A DNA stretch of 64,000 bases, from positions 10,529 through 74,528 of the forward strand of contig JAITRC010000007.1 of NCBI GenBank assembly GCA_031288615.1, given 5' to 3'. Positions 55,841 through 63,757 of this stretch are shown in pieces. Under the pieces are notes generated by a model, which made no database searches, was not told the origin of the DNA, and saw only the letters and a program-made list of their open reading frames with translations. Positions within the stretch are counted from its first letter, which is position 1; each line of letters begins with the position of its first letter. This stretch comes from Tannerellaceae bacterium (GTDB lineage: Bacteria > Bacteroidota > Bacteroidia > Bacteroidales > Tannerellaceae). The position numbers and the translations under genes are program-made.

Positions 55841-56053
55841 ATGAAACAGTCTGAACTTGATTACTGGCAACGTACTTGCGCTAATCTCGCAAAGCTTACT
55901 TTTGCCATTCTCTGTTTACCTGGGCTCGCCCTTCTTTTCACCGCCGTCGGTGAGAGCATTCTTTTCGCTTTCATGGCCCTTCTGGGTGCTTTCTTCACCC
56001 TCCTTTTCATCGCGCTCGGCGCCCTTTTCGCTAGACTTGATGCTTCTGATTAA
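55841..56053 (+). CDS. small membrane protein A3 of the A-B cassette
   Basis: A 70-residue protein with two hydrophobic helices (about 18-35 and 38-63) and a short polar end, LDASD. NLAKLTFAILCLPGLALLF is the equivalent of the YSKAAFTV segment of A1/A2, but this is the most diverged copy and lacks the basic N-terminal extension and the KD-rich tail. B3 follows after 20 nt. Function unknown. Confidence 0.72.
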   Translation: MKQSELDYWQRTCANLAKLTFAILCLPGLALLFTAVGESILFAFMALLGAFFTLLFIALGALFARLDASD

Positions 56054-56073
56054 CTTACTTAATACTTACAACT

Positions 56074-56211
56074 ATGAGTACTACTGCTATCTGCGTGCTT
56101 GCCATCTACTGGTCTTTAGCCTTTGCGCTTGCCGCACTTTATCTTTTCTTACGCTCTGACAGGGGGCAGAAATGGCTCCTTGATCCTCATCGCAAGCATT
56201 TCATCATGTAG
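56074..56211 (+). CDS. small membrane protein B3 of the A-B cassette
   Basis: A 45-residue protein with one helix (about 5-26) followed by RSDRGQKWLLDPHRKHFIM. The G-Q-K-W-L after the helix matches the other B proteins, although the tail is basic here rather than acidic. It is followed by a terminator at 56246. Function unknown. Confidence 0.72.
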   Translation: MSTTAICVLAIYWSLAFALAALYLFLRSDRGQKWLLDPHRKHFIM

Positions 56212-56245
56212 TCTTCCCTGACTACTTCCTTCCTTGCTTCTATTT

Positions 56246-56278
56246 AGGCGTCCTCTTTAGGGCGCCTTCTTTTTTTCC
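56246..56278 (+). terminator. intrinsic terminator after cassette 3
   Basis: AGGCGTCC and GGGCGCCT arms around a short loop, followed by TCTTTTTTT. Confidence 0.75.
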
Positions 56279-56280
56279 CA

Positions 56281-56314
56281 TAAAAAAAGCGGCCCCGCTT
56301 CACAGAAGGGCCGC
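56281..56314 (-). terminator. intrinsic terminator for the giant surface protein gene
   Basis: GCGGCCC (56289-56295) pairs with GGGCCGC (56308-56314). Read on the - strand, the stem is followed by seven T. It faces the + terminator of cassette 3. Confidence 0.75.
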
Positions 56315-56354
56315 CTGACGTTTAAAACACTAAAATAAAAAAAGGTAAGGGGAA

Positions 56355-56385
56355 GTGTGTCCCCCGCATCAGCGGGGGACGACAC
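56355..56385 (-). other. strong hairpin just after the surface protein stop
   Basis: GTCCCCCGC (56359-56367) pairs with GCGGGGGAC (56372-56380) around ATCA; the stem extends outward through AGTGT and ACACT with one bulge. It lies 2-3 nt past the stop codon and lacks a T tract, so it may protect the mRNA 3' end rather than terminate. Confidence 0.6.
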
Positions 56386-56387
56386 TG

Positions 56388-59300
56388 TTATTTTACGAGT
56401 ACCTTGGCTACCTTGGAGCCGGACTTGAGGAGGTAGAGGCCGGGGGTGGTGGGTATACCTTTCACGGCGACGCCGGAGAGGGTGTAGAAGGTAGCGGGGG
56501 CATCACCGGCGAGGATGGTTTCGACGGAGGTCGGGGGAGGGGTGTCGGTGAAGGCGGTGACGGCTACCTTGAGGGAGGTGGTAGACTTCTTGGCATCGAG
56601 GAAGGTGTAGACGATGGTGACTGTACCGTTCCATTCGTTACCGTCCTTAGAGGAGAGGATGCCGTCGGTGATAGTGAAGTGTTTGGCATCGATGTCGGAG
56701 AGGATGAAGGAGATACGGCTCGTCCAGTCGAGGGCGGGTGTGCCGTCAGGCTTGAAGGTCTTCCAGAGGTCGAGTGTACCGTCTTCCGCTTCGAAGCTCC
56801 ATACGTGGGCATCTTTGGGGAGGTCGGTGGGTTCGAGCTTGGTGGGTTCACCGGCGGGCAAGCTGAGCTTGAAGGCACCGTCGGCGGTGAGTACACCGGC
56901 GGCGAATGACTTCGCGTCGGTTTCGTTGAAGTAGACGTAGATACCGGGGTTGTCGCCTGTGGTGACGGTTTTGACGGTGTCTATGTCACCGAGGAAGACC
57001 TTGGGGAAGACGACGTCGAAGGTGTCGGGACCGAGTTCGGTGATCACGGCGGCGTCATCAAGGTCTTTCTTGGTGAGGGCACTGATTTCGGAGTAGCCGA
57101 TATGGACGGCGTCGCTCAGCTTGTACTGGGTGTACTGGCCTGTGGGGCTGGGTGCGATGAAGAACTTGTAGTCGCCGGCAGCGGTGAGCTCACCGGTGAT
57201 GATGTTCTTCTCGGTGAGCTTGGCAGGTGCCTCCTCCAAGGAGGCGATGATGACGTAGTCTTCAGCGGCGAGGCTGACGGCTTTGACGAGGGAGGAGAAG
57301 TTGGTGACCTGCGCTACGCCGTTGAAGGTGTAGTTTTCACCGAGTTTGTAGGAGTCGTCGGTAGCGACCTTAGCCAGTTCAGACCAGGACGTTTGGACGG
57401 CGTAGGTGGCGGTGAGGGTACCGCCGAGGAAGCCGTGGCCGGTGAGGTAGATGGTGTATTCACCGAGGCTGGTGGGCACTTTGTCGTCCTTGTAGGTGAC
57501 GGTGAAGTAGGCCGGGTCGGAGGATGCGCTTTCACCTTCAGCCGCGGGTGCATAGACCTTCGCATCGAACTTGAGGGAGTCGAGGACGGTGATGGTGATG
57601 GATTTGTTGGTGATGGGGTAGGTCTTGGTGGTGAAGGAGAACTGGCTGTTGGGGATGTCGAGGGTGGCGGTAGCGATGTCGATGGTGTCGATGATGATGG
57701 GCACCTCAGCGCTGAAGATGGAGTTACCGCTGAAGGCGAAGGTAGGCCCGGTGATGACGGCGGGTGTGTAGACGGTCGGTGCTACAGGACGTACCGGTGC
57801 AGCCGGGAGGGTGTAGGATTCGACGAAGGTCAGCGGTTTCAGCTTGACGGATTCGAGGGGGAAGTACTCCTTGACGGCAGCCGTCGTGGGTGAGGTGAGC
57901 ACCTTCACGTCCTCACTTGTGAAGGCTTTGAGGGCCGTCAGGAGGTTCGCTGCGGTACCGGGGTAGGGGATGGAGAGGCTATCGGCGCGACCTTCGACGT
58001 TGGTGGGGATGACTTCGAGTTTGTATTCGAGGGAGTCGTTGGCATTACGGTAGAGGTTGACCAGGAAGATCCCGGATGTCCAGGCCAAGCCTTGGAGGTC
58101 GATACCGAGGTCGGTGAGTTCGTCCAGGGAGCGGGTGGTATCGGCTGTGGTGAAGCCTGGTACGGAGGGGCCGCTGATGGAGAAGTCAGAGTAGCCGGCG
58201 GAGAGTGCCGCTTCGGCGATGATCAGGCGGAGCTTCTTGGTGACCAGGTTCGCGAAGCTGATTTCGCTGCCTTGCACATTGGCATTGATGTCAATGTACT
58301 TCACGTAGCCTGCGGCGTCACCGGATTCTGCGGTGTAGCCATAGTCTTTGGCCGGGGCACCGGCTTCACTCCAGGCGGTGTGCGCTTGGTAGGGCACGTA
58401 GACGCTGAGGCCATCGAAGGCGTCGGCGGCGAGGGTGAGACCAGCGGTGCTGACACCGTCTTCGTCACCCAGCTTGATGGCAGCGAGGGCAACGACTGCG
58501 CCGTTGTCGGGGGTCGCTTTGACCTTGTCAGGTGCGATGGTTTTGGCACCTTTGAAGGCTTCAGAGCCGACGGTGGAGAGTTTGGGGAAGGGTAAGGGCA
58601 GCGCGCTTGCGCCGTCAATAGTTTCGGTGGTACCGACGAGGGTGACGCCGCTGAAGGCGGAGGCACCGATGCTTGCCACTTCGGTGAGCTGTTCTACGCC
58701 GGCCAGGAAGCCTTTGTAGCCTGCGAAGGCCGATTCACCGATGGACTCGAGCTTGCCGGCTTGGTCGGTGGACAGGACCAGCAGGCCACCCACCGGCGCT
58801 ACGCCTGCAGTACCGTCTGCAGTGTTGTCGTTCGGGCCGAAGAAGTGGCCGGTACCTGTTTGGTAGCCGGTGAAGTTAGAGCCGGCGAAGGCATGTGCAC
58901 CGATGGTGGTGACGCCATACAGCCCTGCGTCGTAGATAGCCAGTTCGGTGGTGGAGATGAAGCTGTTCGTGCCCGGGAATTTCAGCTGCACCGTGGCGTC
59001 TTTGAAGGCGGAGTCAGGGATCTCGGTGATGGCGCCGAGGTATTGGTTGGGCTTGTAGGGGTAGGAGCCGATGCTGAGCTTGGTCTTTTGGAACCAGGAC
59101 TTGCCGAGGGCTTGGAGCGGTGTACGGGCGAGGTTGTTCCAGGGGTTGATGGCCGGGACGTAGAGGGTGAGGTCGGCGATGCCTGCGAAGAGGGCTTCAC
59201 CGGTGATATCCAGCAGCCCCTTGCCGGTCTTGTGGTCGACGAGGGTAGCACGGGCAAGGTCGAGGATAAGCTTGGTGTCATCGACGGTGACGGTGCCTTC

Positions 59301-60505
59301 GGTCTTAGTGGTGCGGGCGGCTTTGATGCCTGCGGCACCGAGGTCGCCCTTGACGTTCTCAGTGATGCGGATGAGGTCGATATTCTTGAGGAGGCCTTCG
59401 GCGGCGAAGGCATCGGCGCCGAGGGTCAGCGTAGCGGCCTTGGCGATGGTGTAGATATTGATGGGCGCAGCTTCCGCGACAGCGAGGTTGGGGTAGCTGC
59501 CGAGGCCAGAGGTGCCGTTACTCCAGCTCTCGGTGTTACCGATGACGAGGGCGATGGGCGTGGTTGTGGGGAGGCCTTCGATGCTGTTGAGGGCTTTGGC
59601 GATGGCGGTGAGGTCGTCCTTGGTGACCTCCAGGTCACGGGCGTCGCCGCTGGTGCTGCCGAACTTGAGCTTCTTGGCGACCTCGGTAGCCCCTTGGACG
59701 TAGCTTTCGTAGTCGAAGAAGTGGCTACCTTCATTGACGTCGGGACGGTCGGCTGAGCCAGGGACCCCTGTGGTGTGGGACTTCTGCCAGGTGGCTTTGA
59801 TACGGATCTTGATCGACTGGTGGCTCTCCGTGCCGTCATCATGGTTGCCACGGGTACCTGGGGCAATTACACCGAACTTCGGCAGGTCGCCGAGCTTGGG
59901 TATGGACGGCGGGATCACGACCTCACCGAACTCGGGGGCGATGGCGGTGCCGGCACTGAAGTCTTGGCCTACGGTGATGCCGGCGCTAGTGACCTTGAGC
60001 TTGCTGAAGGCATCGGCGGCGATCTCGGTGACCTTATAGATCAGGAGCTTGTCGTTGGCGTCATAGGCCCAGACGAACTCGGGGAGGGTGGCGGAGCTGC
60101 CTTTGAGGTTGGTAGCTTGGATAGCGGTGCTGGTGAAGGCACCGCCTATGAAGGCGACGGTACCGTAGGAGGCGGAGCCAGGTGTAGCGGCGGTGAGGAT
60201 CTTGTACTGCTGAGCGAAGAGGGGCTGGGTAGTACCGGTAGAGGAGCCGGCGTTAGCGTCAGTGAAGGCGCTGGAAGCGGCGCCGGTGTAGACAGCCTTG
60301 GCGTCTTTGATGGAGGGGAAGTAGAAGGTGCCGTCGGTGGCATTGCCGCCCGTAGCAAGGACAGGGGCGGCGTGGTAGAGGTAGCCGGACTGCTTAGCGG
60401 CCCAGGGGGCGGCGTCAGCAGCTAACGCTGGGGGGGGGTAAAAGCGGCAAAGGCTGTGGCCACGAGCATTGAAGCTACGAGCGGCCGGTTGAGAATTGTG
60501 TTCAT
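56388..60505 (-). CDS. giant BspA-like surface protein, frame broken at a C9 tract (phase OFF)
   Basis: From the ATG at 60505 the frame encodes a signal peptide (MNTILNRPLVASMLVATAFA), then meets nine C on the coding strand and stops after about 26 codons. One more C (or two fewer) would join it to an open frame starting LAADAAPWAAKQSG that runs about 1345 codons to 56388 without any ATG or GTG until 59918. The long part has BspA-type LRR_5 units (ITEIPDSAFKDATVQLKF, TTIGAHAFAG, LESIGESAFAGY) and ends with ATFYTLSGVAVKG...GLYLLKSGSKVAKVLVK (the dots mark a gap), a T9SS-like end. Third gene after A4 and B4 on the - strand. Codons end in C although the gene is on the - strand, unlike pgk or tsaE. 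A sequencing error in the tract is the alternative to phase variation. Confidence 0.8.
60430..60438. repeat. G9/C9 homopolymer tract in the surface protein signal region
   Basis: Nine G on + (nine C on the coding strand) directly after the signal-peptide codons. With nine the frame stops at TAG; with ten (or seven) it continues into the long frame. Confidence 0.92.
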
Positions 60506-60553
60506 AGTGAGTTTGTTTGTTTAGTTAAGTAACGGATATGTTGATTTGTATGA

Positions 60554-60670
60554 TTATTCTTTTTCGAGCCAGCGCTTGCCGGCAGGGGTGTAGAGGAAGA
60601 TGGCGATGGCCAAGAGGACACCGGCGAGCGGGACGAGGGTGCAGAGCATGACGAAGACGAACTGATCCAT
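60554..60670 (-). CDS. small membrane protein B4 of the A-B cassette
   Basis: A 38-residue protein, the smallest B, with one helix (about 5-27) followed by TPAGKRWLEKE. It begins 9 nt after the A4 stop and lies 48 nt before the giant surface protein's ATG, so the three genes may be one operon. Function unknown. Confidence 0.75.
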   Translation of the reverse strand: MDQFVFVMLCTLVPLAGVLLAIAIFLYTPAGKRWLEKE

Positions 60671-60679
60671 AGCTGTAGA

Positions 60680-60919
60680 TTATTTAGAAGTGTTATCGTT
60701 GTCGAGGTCTTTGTCTTTGGGCTTGAGGGCAAAGGAGATGAGGATGAGGGTGAGGATGATGACAATACCGGTGGCGATAAGGAGGAAGATATTGAAGGTA
60801 GGGACATCGTCCTTCTTGAAAAAGAGAGCGACCACACCACCCAGGACGGGGATGTTGAAAGCACCCTTGGAATAATCAAGGGCGAGCGCGGCAAGGGAAA
60901 CACGGTTGGAACGTTTCAT
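60680..60919 (-). CDS. small membrane protein A4 of the A-B cassette
   Basis: A 79-residue protein with LDYSKGAFNIPVLGGVVALFF (here LDYSKGAFNIPVLGG then a short helix), a second helix at about 43-65 and a KPKDKDLDNDNTSK tail like those of A1 and A2. The ATG lies 4 nt after the -7 element at 60924-60931. First gene of the A4-B4-surface protein string. Function unknown. Confidence 0.77.
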   Translation of the reverse strand: MKRSNRVSLAALALDYSKGAFNIPVLGGVVALFFKKDDVPTFNIFLLIATGIVIILTLILISFALKPKDKDLDNDNTSK

Positions 60920-60923
60920 AGCG

Positions 60924-60931
60924 CAAAATTA
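60924..60931 (-). promoter_or_regulatory. -7 element directly before A4
   Basis: CAAAATTA on + reads TAATTTTG on -, ending 4 nt before the A4 ATG. Implies a leaderless transcript. Confidence 0.6.
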
Positions 60932-60976
60932 CACGGAATTTTTGTACCGACCATACAAATACGAAAAAAAAATTTC

Positions 60977-61354
60977 CTATTCCCCCATATACTCCCAAAA
61001 ACTCGACGCTTTCACCCCACTATACCGCCATTTACTGTACCGGTTACGCACCGCACGTGTGCTTATCCCGTATTTCACTCCCAGCTCCGCTGCACTTAAA
61101 CCTGTCCCCCCGTAGTTCTTTTCACTGTGCGCTGCACTCTCGTGCCACACCCTGCTCCTGTCCGGGTTCCCATTCACGTTCATCCGCAGCGCGTAGCACT
61201 GCACCCGCAACCGACCCGCCTCATCCCGCCACGGCAGCTCCCACCCTTCCTCTTCCAGCTCCTTCACCAACCCGCGCCACCCCCGCACACGTTCCCAACC
61301 CGAGCCCCACACCTCATCCATCGCCTCCCTCAATTCCTCTTTTGACTTTCGCAT
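60977..61354 (-). CDS. small protein with a possible helix-turn-helix
   Basis: A 125-residue soluble protein rich in Trp, Glu and Arg. The C-terminal GLSAAELGVKYGISTRAV, followed by RNRYSKW, reads like a helix-turn-helix of the MarR/transposase-like type (LSAAELGVKYGIS as helix-turn, TRAVRNRYSKW as recognition helix). The middle part (RMNVNGNPDRSRVWHES) is not recognised. It reads toward the A4 promoter from upstream on the same strand, so it could regulate the A4-B4-surface protein genes, though that is inference. Codons end mostly in G. Confidence 0.6.
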   Translation of the reverse strand: MRKSKEELREAMDEVWGSGWERVRGWRGLVKELEEEGWELPWRDEAGRLRVQCYALRMNVNGNPDRSRVWHESAAHSEKNYGGTGLSAAELGVKYGISTRAVRNRYSKWRYSGVKASSFWEYMGE

Positions 61355-61389
61355 CTTTGTAAGCGTTTTTGTTTATTTTTTGCCACTCA

Positions 61390-61397
61390 CAAAGCTA
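61390..61397 (-). promoter_or_regulatory. -7 element of the HTH-like gene
   Basis: CAAAGCTA on + reads TAGCTTTG on -, 35 nt before the ATG at 61354. Confidence 0.5.
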
Positions 61398-61414
61398 CGA
61401 CCCCTCCCCTCCCC

Positions 61415-61538
61415 AAAATTCACGATGCCTCAACCACACACACACCCCCCCCCCACCCCCTCTATTCTACTTCTCCGTGTCTACCGCGTAGCGCCACAAA
61501 ACCGTCGTTACGACGGCTTTTTAGGCATCGTGAATTTT
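61415..61538. repeat. 15-bp inverted repeat around a C10 tract and the 44-bp repeat
   Basis: AAAATTCACGATGCC (61415-61429) and its exact reverse complement (61524-61538) enclose about 94 bp that holds a ten-C run (61445-61454) and the second 44-bp repeat. It lies between the HTH-like gene and the proline-rich gene. Confidence 0.85.
61475..61518 (+). repeat. 44-bp direct repeat, right copy
   Basis: Identical to 55719-55762. Here the hairpin CCGTCG-TTA-CGACGG is followed by CTTTTT, so it can act as a terminator on +. Confidence 0.88.
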
Positions 61539-61554
61539 CACCTCCTATACCCCC

Positions 61555-61562
61555 TACTTTTG
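61555..61562 (+). promoter_or_regulatory. -7 element of the proline-rich/capsid-like gene pair
   Basis: TACTTTTG, 37 nt before the ATG at 61600 and just right of the inverted-repeat arm. Confidence 0.55.
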
Positions 61563-61599
61563 CCCCGTCTTTCAGTTATTCACTTAAAAAACTTTTACC

Positions 61600-62085
61600 A
61601 TGAACGATTTAATTACCATTACTGATGTCCCTTCGCAACCTGCTCCCAAAGCGCCCCCCGCGCCTCCCGCTCCTGCGTCAGACTCCCCCGAGGTCGACGC
61701 TCCGACGGAGACCTTGACCCCGCCCGAGCCGACTGGCGATGGGCTTCTTCTCCCTCAGGCTCCCCAGCCCACCCCGCCCGACGTCGTCGAGCCCCCCACT
61801 CCCGACAACGCCGACGTCGTCCCCCTCCCCGACCCCGACGAGCCTCTCCACGAACCTCACCTCGACGACTTCCCTTGCATCTTCGGCGGCTCCGGACAGT
61901 TCTTCGACGACCCGCCACCGCCGCCCAACTACACCCCTTACCCCATCGCTCCCGAGTTCGATAACTTCGGCGAGTACCACCCCGAGCCCTACGACAATTG
62001 CAAGTCCTACATCCCCAAGCCCCCACACGCTGCTGCCGCCAACGGCTTCTTCGCCCAAATCAATAAAAACAAGGTAGCCTGGTAG
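61600..62085 (+). CDS. proline-rich acidic protein
   Basis: A 161-residue low-complexity protein, very rich in Pro, Asp, Glu and Ala, with repeated PP-x and PDP stretches and no signal peptide or membrane segment. The C-terminal part contains single Cys residues and aromatic patches (FPCIFGGSGQFFDD, EFDNFGEYHPEPYDN) that may be the folded or partner-binding portion. I recognise no family. It precedes the capsid-like gene by 47 nt, and the pair may be co-transcribed; a scaffold or linker role is only a guess. Confidence 0.6.
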   Translation: MNDLITITDVPSQPAPKAPPAPPAPASDSPEVDAPTETLTPPEPTGDGLLLPQAPQPTPPDVVEPPTPDNADVVPLPDPDEPLHEPHLDDFPCIFGGSGQFFDDPPPPPNYTPYPIAPEFDNFGEYHPEPYDNCKSYIPKPPHAAAANGFFAQINKNKVAW

Positions 62086-62132
62086 GTGCCCCATAAACAC
62101 TCTCTTTATACAAACAATTAATTTCTACAACT

Positions 62133-63695
62133 ATGAAGTATTTCAAAGACAAACGACTCCCTCTCTCTGCTTACGCCGAGCCTAACAACGACGGCAAAGC
62201 CTACAACATCAACGCTCCTTATATTAAGGTGCAGTCACGTGGCGACATCCTCACTCAAGGACCTGTCAACCACGCCATCAACAACCAGCAGGGCTTCCCT
62301 TCTGACATCCCCACCTATCCCGCCTCCGCCTCCGAGATCGTCGCCGCCACCAACCCCGACGAGATCCTCCTCAAAGAGGTCGAGGACACTATCACCGCCT
62401 TCCAGCCCGCTACCTTCCTCCTCGGTACCGTCGCCGCACTTGGCGCCACCAAACGCTTCGCCGGCTCCATGGAAGTCCAGTATTTCTCCCTCGGCTCCGA
62501 CCGCGTCCAATCTGCCACCACCGCCGCCTACACGCCCTCCACCTCCAACCCTACACCCACCGCCATCCTCCCCGTCCCTAACGACGACGTCAACCTCTTC
62601 CCCGAAGACCTCCTCGTCCAGGCTCGTGGCGTCCCCGGTTTCCTCGACGACGGTGACACCGAAGACCCTAACCACGACCTCCTCCTCCAGGTCGTCTCCC
62701 GCGATGACGCCTCCTACCAACCCGTCTTCTACGCCATCAACGGCTTCAAAAAAAACCCCACCGACCCCACCACCCTCGTCCCCCGTGTCCCTAAGGGCAC
62801 CGTCCTCTACACCCTCAACACCGCTGCCTCCGAATCTCAACTCTTCACCGCGCCCTCTTCACACGTCCCGCGCGCGCAAACCGCTTTCATGCAGCGCAAA
62901 ATCCTCAACATCCAGATCACCAAATACTTCGACAAGGCCAATAAGACTGTCCACTGGGGACGTGAGGAGATCCTCGAAGCCGCCATCCGCGAGTTCAGAC
63001 GGCGTTCCGAGATCAACTACCTCGAAGGCGTCAAGTCCAAGCGCATGACCCGCAACGCCGCTCGCCAGTTCTCCGGACAGGAGTTCATCTACACCTCCGA
63101 GGGCGTCCTCTCTCAGCTCCGCAAGAAGTTCCCTTACACTCCCGGCAGCTTCACTTTCACCGACTTCATCCAGCTCGCCGAGATGATCTTCGCCGATAAC
63201 GACGGCGCCAAGCACGCCCTCCTCTGCGTCGGCAAGAAGCTCGCCACCGACATCTTCTCTCTCCAGTACACCCTCGTCAAGGAGCTTGCCGTCTCCAACA
63301 ACACCCACTGGGGAATCAACATGACCGATTTCACCTGCATCTTCGGCACCATCTCCCTCATCCACTACCCCATCCTCGATGAGATCGGTCGTTCCGACCA
63401 GGGCTTCGCCATCGACCCCTCACGTGTCATCCGATACATGGCGCAGCCCTCCTACTCCGAGAACATCGACATGGCCGTCCACGGAGAGGAGGCCGAGCGC
63501 GGTGTCTACATCGAAACCGACTGCCTCGTCCTCAAGGGTGACAACCACGTCCTCATCACCCCAGTCCTCGAACGAGAACGGCATCACCCCTACGCTCCCT
63601 CCTACACCCGACCTAAACCCAAAAAGTTCGTCGCCGTACCCACTCCCATAGATACACCCGACGACGATACCTCCCCTGACGCTCTCGATCTCTAA
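62133..63695 (+). CDS. phage major-capsid-like protein (DUF5309-like, tentative)
   Basis: A 520-residue soluble protein. Residues about 250-480 read like an HK97-type capsid of the DUF5309 group: WGREEILEAAIREFRRRSEI then YLEGVKSKR (long helix), a loop, FTFTDFIQLAEMIF, KHALLCVGKKLATDIF, WGINMTDFTCIFGTISLIHY, and GFAIDPSRVIRYM, followed by strands ending LVLKGDNHVLI. The N-terminal 240 residues and the Pro-rich C-terminal tail are not recognised. No terminase, portal or integrase is in the window, but the window ends 300 bp later. Codons end in C like neighbouring chromosomal genes. Confidence 0.5.
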   Translation: MKYFKDKRLPLSAYAEPNNDGKAYNINAPYIKVQSRGDILTQGPVNHAINNQQGFPSDIPTYPASASEIVAATNPDEILLKEVEDTITAFQPATFLLGTVAALGATKRFAGSMEVQYFSLGSDRVQSATTAAYTPSTSNPTPTAILPVPNDDVNLFPEDLLVQARGVPGFLDDGDTEDPNHDLLLQVVSRDDASYQPVFYAINGFKKNPTDPTTLVPRVPKGTVLYTLNTAASESQLFTAPSSHVPRAQTAFMQRKILNIQITKYFDKANKTVHWGREEILEAAIREFRRRSEINYLEGVKSKRMTRNAARQFSGQEFIYTSEGVLSQLRKKFPYTPGSFTFTDFIQLAEMIFADNDGAKHALLCVGKKLATDIFSLQYTLVKELAVSNNTHWGINMTDFTCIFGTISLIHYPILDEIGRSDQGFAIDPSRVIRYMAQPSYSENIDMAVHGEEAERGVYIETDCLVLKGDNHVLITPVLERERHHPYAPSYTRPKPKKFVAVPTPIDTPDDDTSPDALDL

Positions 63696-63757
63696 CCCAA
63701 CCCCTTCTCCCGAGCGAGTACGTGCTCGATTCCTTTGGGGACTTCTTGCCTGGCCCG

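Noticed and set aside
56355..59756. Long Gly/Glu/Asp/Val-rich frames on + across the giant surface protein gene
   Set aside because: They are antisense shadows of a C-ending - strand gene; their composition is the mirror of that gene and no promoter or domain supports them.
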